Source of the DNA: Paludibacteraceae bacterium
GTDB taxonomy: Bacteria > Bacteroidota > Bacteroidia > Bacteroidales > Paludibacteraceae
Assembly: GCA_905235225.1 (NCBI GenBank)
Contig: CAJOKE010000022.1
Location: forward strand, 1 to 33,292
Direction: 5' to 3'
DNA: 33,292 nt
Shown: positions 1 through 8,135 of the stretch, one piece after another
Numbering within the stretch: position 1 is the stretch's first letter
How the letters are laid out: every line of letters begins with the position of its first letter
Program-made: the position numbers and the translations under genes
Notes under the pieces: model-generated
Told to the model about the DNA's origin: nothing
What the model saw: only the letters and a program-made list of their open reading frames with translations
Database searches by the model: none

Positions 1-1203
1 GACGGCAAATATCTTCGTACTATATCTTCAACCAAATTAGGCAGCGGTGACAACGATGACTACGCCAAATGGATACTCGGCTCTTTTGATGAAGATGATG
101 CGACTGTGTTGCTGACCAATGCAAAAAGCACGTCCAGCACGATTTACAACAACTTCCAAGGGACAAACGACATGTTCAATGTATATAATTCCCCAAGTTC
201 CGATTATTGTGCCAAGATTGTTCTCTACTCGGATCAAGCGCAAGAATGGGTGGAACGGACGAAGAATCCGGTTATGAGCATTAGCGGAGAAGATGTTGCC
301 GATGTCAACGGAACATGGGTTATGGACTACGGCAAGGTTGAAAAAGACGAATATGTCTCAGCCGGTGAGAATCCGTATTATGACGGCAAGAAGTTCACAA
401 TTACCTATGGCGATTTGACGGATGACATCAGTGTAACGATTACGGGTGCCAACGCCAGTATGTTCAATCTGCCGATGAGCGGGGATGTCATTGCGGCATC
501 GGGAAAGAAGACCGGCAGTGCGACAATGACCGTTTACTGGGAAGCGGCAACAGCGGGTGTTTACACGGCAACATTGACTTTCCATACGGCAACCGAGGGG
601 GTCGAAGATATAGTAGTCACTCTGAAAGCAGAAGCAATAGACAAAGCCGAAGACCCGCAATATCAGCCATCGCTGACGATTTCCAAAAAGTCATTGTATC
701 TTAATCCCAACTATACAGGTGATGGCACTCCTTGTTCAGATATGGACGGATTTACTTTCAGCGCAACCAATCTCGCCAAAGCATTATATGTTAAGTGGGA
801 GCATACTTCGTCGGTATTGTTCCAGTACGCTTATGAAAACAGCTGTATGTCAATGCTCGTCGGAGAAGATTATGTCGGACTCAATCAGTCACTCTCTTTT
901 GCCGCCGGTCAGGATTACAAGGATATTGAGGTTTATGCGTCTGTTGATAATCTGACATCTACAGGCAAGTACACGACCAAACTGCACTTCTATAGTTATA
1001 AAGCGGGCAGCAAGACCGATTTGGCGATAGACGAGTATGTGGACATCACTATCAACATGACCACCGACCCGACTCCTAATCCGGCTACCGCCCTTGAACA
1101 GACAACGGAGAGCGGTTCTGTACAAAAGGTTCTCCATAACGGATCAATGTTTATCCTGCGCGAGGGCAAAACCTACGATTTGCAGGGAAAAGTTGTCGAA
1201 TAA
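1..1203 (+). CDS. Secreted Ig-like surface protein, C-terminal part (5' truncated)
   Basis: The reading frame is open from the first base, so this is the 3' end of a gene that starts outside the window; the GTG at 106 is an internal Val codon, not a start. The visible part has two beta-rich modules (roughly codons 85-190 and 220-355) separated by an acidic linker. Their alternating hydrophobic and Thr/Ser strands look like the BACON or Ig-like folds common in Bacteroidota exported proteins. The last 30 residues contain an NGSMFILREGKTYDLQGK stretch. Many secreted Bacteroidales proteins end in a similar Gly/Lys-rich 'xRxGKxYDxxGxxV' tail related to type IX secretion sorting domains. I infer a cell-surface or secreted protein; the catalytic or binding part, if any, lies upstream and cannot be seen. 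The gene ends 16 bases before rmuC. Confidence 0.7.
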   Translation, partial: DGKYLRTISSTKLGSGDNDDYAKWILGSFDEDDATVLLTNAKSTSSTIYNNFQGTNDMFNVYNSPSSDYCAKIVLYSDQAQEWVERTKNPVMSISGEDVADVNGTWVMDYGKVEKDEYVSAGENPYYDGKKFTITYGDLTDDISVTITGANASMFNLPMSGDVIAASGKKTGSATMTVYWEAATAGVYTATLTFHTATEGVEDIVVTLKAEAIDKAEDPQYQPSLTISKKSLYLNPNYTGDGTPCSDMDGFTFSATNLAKALYVKWEHTSSVLFQYAYENSCMSMLVGEDYVGLNQSLSFAAGQDYKDIEVYASVDNLTSTGKYTTKLHFYSYKAGSKTDLAIDEYVDITINMTTDPTPNPATALEQTTESGSVQKVLHNGSMFILREGKTYDLQGKVVE

Positions 1204-1219
1204 TTCAAACCATCAAACT

Positions 1220-2545
1220 ATGCAGCCGATGACTTGGGTTCTGCTTGCACTTTTGGTAATTGCTTTAGCGGTTATTGTTCTGCTTGTGGTCAAACTCCAC
1301 AAGCAGACTCCCGCTATTGTCGGTCTGCAAAAAGATTTGGATTATGCGCGGACGCGCGTGCAGGAGCAGCGTGAAGAGTCAGAGCGGCAGGTGGCTGCCG
1401 TGCGGGATGAGCAGCAGGCGCAATACAACCAAATGCTTGCGCGGGAAAGTGAGGCGCATCGGCAGGCTTTGCAGGCACAGCGGGAGATGTTCAACAACAC
1501 GATTGCGGAACTGAAGGAGTCAATGCGCAGTACGACCGAGCAGACGCTCAAACAGCGGCAGGAAGAGTTTGCCCAATCGAGTGGCGAGAAAATAGCGCAG
1601 ATACTCGACCCGCTCAAACGCGATTTGGAGAGCATGCAGAAGAGTGTGGCGGAGAATAAGGAGAAGCAGATCGAACTTCACACCGCAATGGGGACACGCA
1701 TAGACGAACTGCTGCGCCAAAGCAGTCTCACGGCGCGGAGTGCCGACGCGCTTGCCGATGCACTTAAAAACAGAGGCAAGGTACACGGCGACTGGGGAGA
1801 GAGCGTGTTAGAAGATATATTGTCCGAATCCGGTCTGCGCGAAGGGGTGGAGTACGAGCGGCAAACCAACCACCGCGACGCCGATGATGCCGACCACCGG
1901 ACGGATGTTATCGTGCATTTCCCGGAAGGCAAGAACATCATCATTGACTCCAAGGTTTCCTTGACTGCCTATACGGACGCATTGGAAGCAATGTCGGACG
2001 AGGAACGGAAGGCGGCTGTCAAACGGCACTGCAATTCCGTCAAAGAACATGTGAAGGAACTGACGGACAAGCGTTATCAGAACTACGTGGACAACGTGCT
2101 GCCCTACGTGCTGATGTTCATCCCCAATGAGGGAGCATATGTGATGGCTCTGAATGAGAATGCACGACTGCTGCAGGAAGCGTACCGTCAGGGGGTGATC
2201 ATTGTCAATCCGACCAATCTGATGATGACGCTTCACCTTGTGCTGATAGCATGGCAGCAGACAAGGCAGGAAGACAACTGCAAACAGATCATCCGGGCAG
2301 CCAATAACATGTACGACAAGATGGTTACGGTCGTGGACAGTTTCACCGCATTGGGTAACCAACTGAACACTGCCAACAACACCTATATGAAGGCGATGGG
2401 ACAACTGAGCGAGGGCAATGGCAACCTCTTGCGGCAGACGGAGGGATTGAAGGAATTGGGCGTGACGAGTACGAAGAAACGCAGCCGGACACTTAACCGC
2501 ACTGCACCCGAATTGCCGGAAAACGACAATACAGCGTCCTTATAA
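1220..2545 (+). CDS. rmuC: DNA recombination protein RmuC
   Basis: 441-residue RmuC-family protein. The family limits recombination at inverted repeats and its core is related to nuclease folds; the biochemical activity is not settled. The order seen is an N-terminal membrane anchor (about residues 4-26, WVLLALLVIALAVIVLLVV), a long Gln/Glu/Arg-rich coiled coil (about 35-180), and the conserved RmuC domain (about 190-415) with GDWGESVLEDILSESGL and the VIVHFPEGKNIIIDSKVSL block typical of the family. The start at 1220 is chosen because it places the anchor at the N-terminus; the frame is open further upstream, but that part overlaps the preceding gene and has no family character. No Shine-Dalgarno sequence precedes it, as is usual in Bacteroidota. 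It lies 16 bases after the secreted-protein gene and may be read from an upstream promoter. Confidence 0.93.
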   Translation: MQPMTWVLLALLVIALAVIVLLVVKLHKQTPAIVGLQKDLDYARTRVQEQREESERQVAAVRDEQQAQYNQMLARESEAHRQALQAQREMFNNTIAELKESMRSTTEQTLKQRQEEFAQSSGEKIAQILDPLKRDLESMQKSVAENKEKQIELHTAMGTRIDELLRQSSLTARSADALADALKNRGKVHGDWGESVLEDILSESGLREGVEYERQTNHRDADDADHRTDVIVHFPEGKNIIIDSKVSLTAYTDALEAMSDEERKAAVKRHCNSVKEHVKELTDKRYQNYVDNVLPYVLMFIPNEGAYVMALNENARLLQEAYRQGVIIVNPTNLMMTLHLVLIAWQQTRQEDNCKQIIRAANNMYDKMVTVVDSFTALGNQLNTANNTYMKAMGQLSEGNGNLLRQTEGLKELGVTSTKKRSRTLNRTAPELPENDNTASL

Positions 2546-2587
2546 AAACGCAAAAATAATCAATTTTATACTTGATTTGTTTATGAA

Positions 2588-2623
2588 AGAATTACCTTTG
2601 CTTGCGAAAGCGAAGGTAATTCT
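2588..2623 (+). terminator. Long hairpin with GCGA loop after rmuC
   Basis: A 16-bp stem (AGAATTACCTT plus TGCTT on the left arm, matching AAGCG plus AAGGTAATTCT on the right, with one T-G pair) closes a GCGA tetraloop. It lies 42 bases after the rmuC stop. No clean U-run follows (TTGTGTTAATG), so it may be a weak terminator or an RNA end-stabilising stem. Its right edge touches the -33 element of the next promoter. Confidence 0.55.
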
Positions 2624-2653
2624 TGTGTTAATGCCCCTTTTTGTCTACCTTTG
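2623..2653 (+). promoter_or_regulatory. Bacteroidota promoter for the activase operon
   Basis: TTG at 2623-2625, a 20-nt spacer and TACCTTTG at 2646-2653 match the Bacteroidota -33/-7 consensus (TTTG or TTG, about 20 nt, TAnnTTTG). The start site should fall near 2659, leaving a leader of about 24 nt before the ATG at 2683. Spacing is identical to the other promoters in this window. Confidence 0.75.
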
Positions 2654-2682
2654 CAGTATAATTTAATAGACCTATTAGTTAT

Positions 2683-4443
2683 ATGTATCAATTAGGTATT
2701 GACATTGGAAGTACAAGTATAAAAATGGCACTGGTGGATACAAAGCCGGTTGCCACGGCATATGCGCGACATAACGCTTCGCCCGCAGAAGTCGGCAGAG
2801 ATATGCTGCGCAAGTTGTTGGCGGAGTTGCCGGACAATGCACCTGTATCGGTTGCAATCACCGGTTCTGTGGGGATGGGATATGCCGCGCGTTTGGCAGT
2901 TCCTTTTGTACAGGAGGTGATTGCGGCTGCGGAAGTGGTAAAACGTCTTTATCCGGATGTACATACTTTGGTGGACATCGGCGGTGAAGACAGCAAAATG
3001 ATATTTTTTGAACCCGGGCGTGTCCCTGATATGCGTATGAACGGTAACTGTGCGGGCGGAACAGGTGCGTTTATTGACCAGACGGCAACACTGCTCGGCG
3101 TTGAAACAGAAGAAATCAACTCCCTTGCTTCAAAGGCAAAAAACATTTATCCTATCGCTTCACGCTGCGGTGTGTTCAGCAAGACGGATATCCAAAACCT
3201 TATTTCCCGCTCTGTCAGCAAGGAAGATATAGCCGCGTCCATGCTGAATGCGGTCTCGATTCAGGTAGTCAGTGCCTTGGCACGCGGGACGGATATACAT
3301 CCGAAGGTGCTGCTGTGCGGCGGACCGTTTGCTTATATTCCCGAATTAGGCAAGTACCTGCAAAAGGCGATGAATGTAAGTGAAGCCGACTGTTTTGTCC
3401 CTGAACACAGTAAGTTTATTCCGGCTATCGGAACGGCTTTTTTAAGTTTGAAGAACAATAGTCGCACATATACGATAGGGCAGTTAAGGAGTTTGTTTGA
3501 CCATGCCATAACCAAGCAAACGGCGGTGTCCTCATCCTTGCCGCCGCTTTTTCAAAGCGAGCAGGACTATCAGACATGGCTCAAAACGAAGTCAGTTCCG
3601 ATTCCGATGCGGCAGAAACAAAACGGACAGGCAAGCCGTTATTACCTCGGAGTGGACAGCGGTAGCACGACCACAAAAATTGTTCTGCTGGACGAAACAG
3701 GTTCTCTTGCTTATAGTGACTACAGTTATAATAACGGTAATTCCTATAACGCCTTCTATGAAGCGATGAACAGGATGAGTGAGACCATAGGTAAAGATGT
3801 GGAAATCAGCGGTTCCTGTTCAACGGGCTACGGGGAGCAACTAATCAAAACCGCTTTCCGTTTGGACTATGGTATTGTTGAGACGATGGCGCATTTCACA
3901 GCAGCCAAGGCGATGATGCCTAATGTCAGTTTCATATTGGATATAGGCGGACAAGACATGAAGGCGATATTTGTTGAAAACGGTTCAATTCGCCGTATTG
4001 AGATCAACGAAGCGTGTTCTTCAGGCTGCGGCAGTTTCATTATGACTTTTGCCCGTCGGTTAGGTTATGACGTTTCGGAGTTTGCACAAATGGCAACCTT
4101 AGCCAAACAGCCCTATGATCTTGGTACACGGTGTACGGTTTTTATGAACAGCAAGGTCAAACAGGCAATGCGCGAAGGGGCGAAAATAGACGATATAGCA
4201 GCCGGATTCAGTTATTCGGTGATTAAGAACTGCCTATATAAAGTACTCAAACTGTCTTCCTTTGACGAGTTGGGCGAGCATATCATGGTGCAAGGCGGTA
4301 CGTTCCGCAACCATTCCGTGGTGCGCGCCATGGAGTTGCTGACAGGCAAGGATGTGCAGTTCAGCCCAATACCGGAGTTAATGGGTGCATACGGATGTGC
4401 GCTGCATGCTATGAAACAGGTACCGGCATGCGGTTTGAAATGA
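2683..4443 (+). CDS. Two-domain 2-hydroxyacyl-CoA dehydratase activase (BcrAD/BadFG ATPase family)
   Basis: 586 residues with two tandem ASKHA ATPase domains of the HgdC/BcrA/BadF family. Each has its own phosphate-1 loop: GIDIGSTSIK near residue 5 and GVDSGSTTTK near residue 323. In characterised activators a homodimer carries one [4Fe-4S] cluster between two cysteines per subunit and drives ATP-dependent electron injection into a dehydratase or reductase. Cys123 (in NGNCAGGTGAF) and Cys162 (in SRCGVF) occupy those places in domain 1. Cys445 and Cys484 do so in domain 2, with an extra Cys449. The protein could thus form an intramolecular pseudodimer. In many anaerobes this half is fused to the partner encoded 52 bases downstream, in a protein of about 1,400 residues. 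The physiological substrate is unknown; no classical dehydratase alpha/beta genes are nearby. Confidence 0.85.
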   Translation: MYQLGIDIGSTSIKMALVDTKPVATAYARHNASPAEVGRDMLRKLLAELPDNAPVSVAITGSVGMGYAARLAVPFVQEVIAAAEVVKRLYPDVHTLVDIGGEDSKMIFFEPGRVPDMRMNGNCAGGTGAFIDQTATLLGVETEEINSLASKAKNIYPIASRCGVFSKTDIQNLISRSVSKEDIAASMLNAVSIQVVSALARGTDIHPKVLLCGGPFAYIPELGKYLQKAMNVSEADCFVPEHSKFIPAIGTAFLSLKNNSRTYTIGQLRSLFDHAITKQTAVSSSLPPLFQSEQDYQTWLKTKSVPIPMRQKQNGQASRYYLGVDSGSTTTKIVLLDETGSLAYSDYSYNNGNSYNAFYEAMNRMSETIGKDVEISGSCSTGYGEQLIKTAFRLDYGIVETMAHFTAAKAMMPNVSFILDIGGQDMKAIFVENGSIRRIEINEACSSGCGSFIMTFARRLGYDVSEFAQMATLAKQPYDLGTRCTVFMNSKVKQAMREGAKIDDIAAGFSYSVIKNCLYKVLKLSSFDELGEHIMVQGGTFRNHSVVRAMELLTGKDVQFSPIPELMGAYGCALHAMKQVPACGLK

Positions 4444-4454
4444 TTTAATAATAT

Positions 4455-4494
4455 CCTAATAATAACCTAATAATAGCCTAATAATAACCTAATA
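4455..4494 (+). repeat. 11-bp tandem repeat, about 3.6 copies, before the activase partner gene
   Basis: Units CCTAATAATAA (4455-4465), CCTAATAATAG (4466-4476), CCTAATAATAA (4477-4487) and a partial CCTAATAT (4488 on) fill nearly the whole 52-base gap and run into the ATG at 4496. They carry TAA in all three forward frames, so copy-number change cannot fuse the flanking genes. It would alter the spacing and the A/T-rich leader of the downstream start. Confidence 0.9.
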
Positions 4495-4495
4495 T

Positions 4496-6970
4496 ATGCT
4501 GTTGAAAGAATTAATACGGGAAAGGCACTTTGAGCAACGGGACGAAGTGTGTCCCGGATGTGCGAACAAGTGTCAGGTGCAGTGTTATACATTTGCAAAT
4601 GGTAATACATACTATTCCGGCAACAACTGCGAGCGTGTGTTCTCCAATTTGCCGGATGGTGCGCCGAAGGGTGTTAATATGTTTGAGGAGAAATACAGAC
4701 TATTATGGAGCCAGCCTGCCGAACAGGTGCCATCCTCGCGTCTGACTATCGGTATTCCGCGCGGATTGGGAATGTACGAGGATTTCCCTTTTTGGCGGAC
4801 GTTTTTTAATTGCTGCGGTATTCGCGTGGTATTAAGTGCGCAAAGCACGAACCGTTTGTACGAGAAGGGGATGCGGACTGTTGTGGCGGATAATATCTGC
4901 TTTCCTGCCAAACTGATGCACGGACATGTCATTGATCTGCTCAACAAAAATGTGGACCGTATCTTTTATCCATGGGTTGTTTATGAACGCGCCGAAGACA
5001 AGCAGGCAAAGAATTCATTTAACTGTCCGATAGTAAGCGGTTATTCCGATGTGTTACGCAGCACCATTATGCCTGAAACAAAATATCATATTCCGCTTGA
5101 TTCCCCGACAATCTCTTTCCGTGACGAAGACCTGCTGCGGGAGTCGCTGACCGAATATGCGGCAACACTCGGAGTGGACAAGCAGACGGCATTAGCCGCC
5201 GTTTCACAGGCCATTGAGGTGCAACGCCAGTTTATAGATACCTTGGAAAGGCGTTGCCTGCAAGTTTATGAAGACGCTCGAAAGGCAGGCAGGATGGTTA
5301 TTGTCCTGGCTGCGCGTCCGTATCATATCGACCCGTTGATTCAGCATAAGATAGCAGATGCGATTTCAGCAATGGGTATAGATGTGGTGACAGAGAATAT
5401 CGCGGTACACAGAGGACAAGGTGTTTATGATGAGATAAATGCACTGTGCCAGTGGGCTTATCCCAACCGTATATTCAAGGCTGCGCATTTTACGGGGAAA
5501 TCAGACTATGCCAACCTGCACATGGTGCAACTCACCAGTTTCGGTTGCGGACCGGACGCTTTTATTCTGGACGAGGTTCGGGGAATCCTGTCACGTTATG
5601 ACAAAAATCTTACGGTACTCAAGATAGATGATGTCAATACAATCGGCTCGCTCCGGCTGCGCGTGCGTTCGCTGGTTGAAAGTGTCCGTTCGAAAGCCAT
5701 GACGGATGAACCAAGCAATCCACATTCAGACGCTCATTCCAAACCTTATACCACCAAACCGTTTGAGGCAGAGGACAACGAGCGGGTCATTATAGCCCCA
5801 TATTTTGCAGAAGGGTATAATGAATTCCTTGCGACCCTGTTCAAGATGGCGGGCTTTAAGTTCGTCTCGCTACCGATGGCTGTGCAGGCAGATGCGGAAG
5901 AAGGGTTGCGTGTTGCGAACAACGACATCTGTTATCCTGCAACGATTGTGGTCGGCAGCGTGCTGCGCGCTTTGCGTTCGGGCAGGTATGATCTCAACAG
6001 GACTGCTGTCGCCATTACTCAAACAGGCGGGCAGTGCCGCGCCAGTAACTACTACTCTCTAATCAAAAACGCTCTGGTGGCTGCCGGTATGAGTCATGTG
6101 CCGATAGTCTCAATTGCCATCGGTCCCGACCAACACAACAACCAGCCCGGATTTGTTATCAATTGGCGCAAGTTGGTTCGCCCGTTGTTGGAGGCACTCT
6201 ATTTTGCCGATGCGCTCGCTAAACTCTATTATCCTGCGGCACCGAGAGAAAAGACCCCCGGAGCGGCACGTCGCTTGTATGAACGTTACCTGAATGATGT
6301 TCAGCTGGTTATGGAACAACGTAATTACCGCGGGATGAGACAGATGATGCGGCAAGCCGTCAGGGATTTTACAGCCATTACAGACACAGACAAACATGCT
6401 ACACAAGTCGGTGTGGTGGGAGAAATTTATGTCAAGTACAACTCGTTCAGCAACAAAGGAGTTGTCTCATGGCTGATAGAGCATGGCATGGAAGTGATTC
6501 CGCCTGCATTGACAGGATTCTTCTCGACATCGATACCCAACGCTTTCATTTTCCGGCATCAACATATCCGCAAGGACGGCCTCAAACCGTGGCAGGCAAG
6601 GCTGGTAAATTCTGTGCTTAACCATTATGCGCATACCTATGACCGCCTATGCGCTGCTTATCCGTTCTACCGTCCCTTTGTGGATATAATGGCTATTCAC
6701 CGGCTCAGCAAAAAAGTCATCAACTCCGCTGCGGACTTCGGGGAAGGGTGGTTCCTGCCCGGTGAGATTTGCGAGTTGGCGGAAAGCGGTGTGAGAAAAG
6801 TGGTGTCTTTGCAGCCGTTCGGTTGTATAGCCAACCACATTATCAGCAAAGGCATTGAGCGACGGTACAAGGATTTGTATCCCGATCTGTCTCTGCTATT
6901 TCTGGACTTTGATGCAGGCACATCAGAGGCCAATATCACCAACCGTCTGCATTTTTTGATTGATAACTAA
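4496..6970 (+). CDS. Acyl-CoA dehydratase activase-related protein (DUF2229 / HgdB-like half)
   Basis: 824 residues corresponding to the C-terminal half of the large fused activases found in many anaerobes. The N-terminus carries a compact cysteine cluster (Cys19, 22, 26, 30 and 45; CPGCANKCQVQC), probably an Fe-S or metal site. A DUF2229-like segment follows (about 75-300), then a segment around residues 260-285 with the family-typical ARPYHIDPLIQHK. The C-terminal part (about 400-800) resembles the HgdB/2-hydroxyglutaryl-CoA dehydratase D-component fold, with ITQTGGQCRASNYY and DNICFPAK/NDICYPA motifs supplying cysteines. I infer that it partners the preceding ATPase in an ATP-driven low-potential electron transfer complex in the cytoplasm. 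The ATG at 4496 immediately follows the 11-bp repeat. No better start is seen upstream because the repeat contains stops in every frame. Confidence 0.82.
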   Translation: MLLKELIRERHFEQRDEVCPGCANKCQVQCYTFANGNTYYSGNNCERVFSNLPDGAPKGVNMFEEKYRLLWSQPAEQVPSSRLTIGIPRGLGMYEDFPFWRTFFNCCGIRVVLSAQSTNRLYEKGMRTVVADNICFPAKLMHGHVIDLLNKNVDRIFYPWVVYERAEDKQAKNSFNCPIVSGYSDVLRSTIMPETKYHIPLDSPTISFRDEDLLRESLTEYAATLGVDKQTALAAVSQAIEVQRQFIDTLERRCLQVYEDARKAGRMVIVLAARPYHIDPLIQHKIADAISAMGIDVVTENIAVHRGQGVYDEINALCQWAYPNRIFKAAHFTGKSDYANLHMVQLTSFGCGPDAFILDEVRGILSRYDKNLTVLKIDDVNTIGSLRLRVRSLVESVRSKAMTDEPSNPHSDAHSKPYTTKPFEAEDNERVIIAPYFAEGYNEFLATLFKMAGFKFVSLPMAVQADAEEGLRVANNDICYPATIVVGSVLRALRSGRYDLNRTAVAITQTGGQCRASNYYSLIKNALVAAGMSHVPIVSIAIGPDQHNNQPGFVINWRKLVRPLLEALYFADALAKLYYPAAPREKTPGAARRLYERYLNDVQLVMEQRNYRGMRQMMRQAVRDFTAITDTDKHATQVGVVGEIYVKYNSFSNKGVVSWLIEHGMEVIPPALTGFFSTSIPNAFIFRHQHIRKDGLKPWQARLVNSVLNHYAHTYDRLCAAYPFYRPFVDIMAIHRLSKKVINSAADFGEGWFLPGEICELAESGVRKVVSLQPFGCIANHIISKGIERRYKDLYPDLSLLFLDFDAGTSEANITNRLHFLIDN

Positions 6971-6992
6971 ATAACCAAATAGTAAATAACAC

Positions 6993-7610
6993 ATGTCAAC
7001 TGAACCAATGGAACTGCGCATCCGTGAAGTAGCGCAACGTCTCTTTTTTGAGCAAGGCTTTGCCGCCACATCCACTACCCAAATAGCGAATGAGGTCGGC
7101 TGTACGCAGGCACTCGTGCATTATTATTACCGAACCAAGGAAAATCTGTTCCGGCAGATTTTCATCGAGCAGATTGAGGCGGCATTCAATGTAATCAGCC
7201 GTTCTCTTGCCGGAGATCAGTCTTTTGACAGTTTTCTTGAGAAAGCGATCTCTATGTATTTTGATGCTCTTATGGCTAATCCGCGGCTGCCCCATTTCGT
7301 TCTTGAGGAACTGGTCAGCAATCCCGAACGGCGCAAATACTTGCGGGAGAACTTTGTCAAAAAGCCTACCTATGCCATTATTTACATGCAGTTCGAGGCA
7401 CGTGTCAAAGCCGAACAACAGGCGGGCAGACTTGCCAAAGTCGATCCGTTTGACATTATGATATCAGTCGCATCGCTTACTGTTTTTACGTTTGTAATGC
7501 TGCCAATGTATCAAGATCTTCTTGCCCGAACCGATGAACAGGTGCAGGAATTTATCCGGCACAGAAAAAAAGAAATAACACGCCTTGTCATACAAGGACT
7601 CAAACCATAA
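6993..7610 (+). CDS. TetR/AcrR family transcriptional regulator
   Basis: 205 residues. The N-terminal helix-turn-helix is clear at about residues 8-55, with RLFFEQGFAATSTTQIANEVG followed by a VHYYYRTKENLF block characteristic of TetR proteins. The C-terminal ligand and dimer domain is helical and not assignable to a ligand. The gene begins 22 bases after the activase partner gene on the same strand, so it is probably co-transcribed and may autoregulate the operon. A second in-frame ATG five codons downstream (MELRIRE) is an equally plausible start. A strong bidirectional terminator follows directly after the stop codon. Confidence 0.9.
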   Translation: MSTEPMELRIREVAQRLFFEQGFAATSTTQIANEVGCTQALVHYYYRTKENLFRQIFIEQIEAAFNVISRSLAGDQSFDSFLEKAISMYFDALMANPRLPHFVLEELVSNPERRKYLRENFVKKPTYAIIYMQFEARVKAEQQAGRLAKVDPFDIMISVASLTVFTFVMLPMYQDLLARTDEQVQEFIRHRKKEITRLVIQGLKP

Positions 7611-7638
7611 AAAAAAGTGCGGGTGACCGCACTTTTTT
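7611..7638. terminator. Bidirectional intrinsic terminator between convergent genes
   Basis: A perfect 12-bp stem (AAAAAAGTGCGG with CCGCACTTTTTT) closes a GTGA tetraloop. The flanking A-run and T-run allow termination in both directions: for the tetR gene ending at 7610 and for the minus-strand lipoprotein whose stop codon (7637-7639) overlaps the stem's end. Confidence 0.92.
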
Positions 7639-8113
7639 ATTTGAATTGTGTGACTGCACCTCTATAGGAGCAGTCTGAATACGTTCCGTAGTTGTTGGTG
7701 AACACAATCGAGTCGGGCGTTATATAGCCGTTGAGTTGTGTTATGGTGTATTTGTCGAACGGTTTGCCGCCCATGGTTGGTGCAATATTGTCTGCTGATA
7801 GTTTGAGTTCGTTGTCCGTTCGGGTGTAGGTAACGTGCGGGATGACCATGTCGATAGTGACGGGCATTTTGGGGGAGAAACTGATTTGGTAGAGGCAGAT
7901 GTCGAGGGTCGTGTCGGATGTGACGACCGCTTCAACCCGGACGCTGTCGAGCGAGAAGTTCTCCATTGGAACGTTGTTAGTGCCGAGTGCCTCAAAGTAC
8001 TTGGCTGCGGCAAAGTTTGTTTTCTGTTCTTCCGAATGGTCGGGTTCGTTTTGGTTGCAGGCAGCGAAACATATGGCTGCGGCAAGAATGATGAGTGATT
8101 TTTTCATTGTCAT
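7637..8113 (-). CDS. Small exported lipoprotein, calycin-like barrel candidate
   Basis: 158 residues. A signal peptide with lipobox ends at Cys19 (ICFAAC), so the mature protein is lipid-anchored in the envelope. The body is beta-rich. A segment near residues 90-145 (VTYTRTDNELKLSADNI, then a Gly-rich GGKPFDKYTIT strand and a late GTYSDCSYRG strand) resembles the calycin-like beta-barrel family (Pfam PF13944) found in many Bacteroidales lipoproteins; that assignment is by eye. The gene lies 22 bases downstream of a TonB-dependent receptor on the same strand, so it may be an accessory binding lipoprotein for the same cargo. The start could be the ATG at 8113 or the one two codons later. Confidence 0.7.
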   Translation of the reverse strand: MTMKKSLIILAAAICFAACNQNEPDHSEEQKTNFAAAKYFEALGTNNVPMENFSLDSVRVEAVVTSDTTLDICLYQISFSPKMPVTIDMVIPHVTYTRTDNELKLSADNIAPTMGGKPFDKYTITQLNGYITPDSIVFTNNYGTYSDCSYRGAVTQFK

Positions 8114-8135
8114 ATTCTTTTATTTTTTTTGGTTG

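Noticed and set aside
106..1203. GTG at 106 as the start of the first gene
   Set aside because: The frame stays open to the window edge and the sequence before it is continuous with the domain, so the gene is simply cut by the window.
2593..2600. A second TACCTTTG -7 element upstream of the activase promoter
   Set aside because: It lies inside the left arm of the hairpin, and the nearest TTG is only 18 nt away; the copy at 2646-2653 has the standard 20-nt spacing.
4444..4495. Phase-variable fusion of the two activase genes by change in 11-bp copy number
   Set aside because: The repeat unit supplies TAA stops in all three forward frames, so no copy number gives a continuous reading frame.
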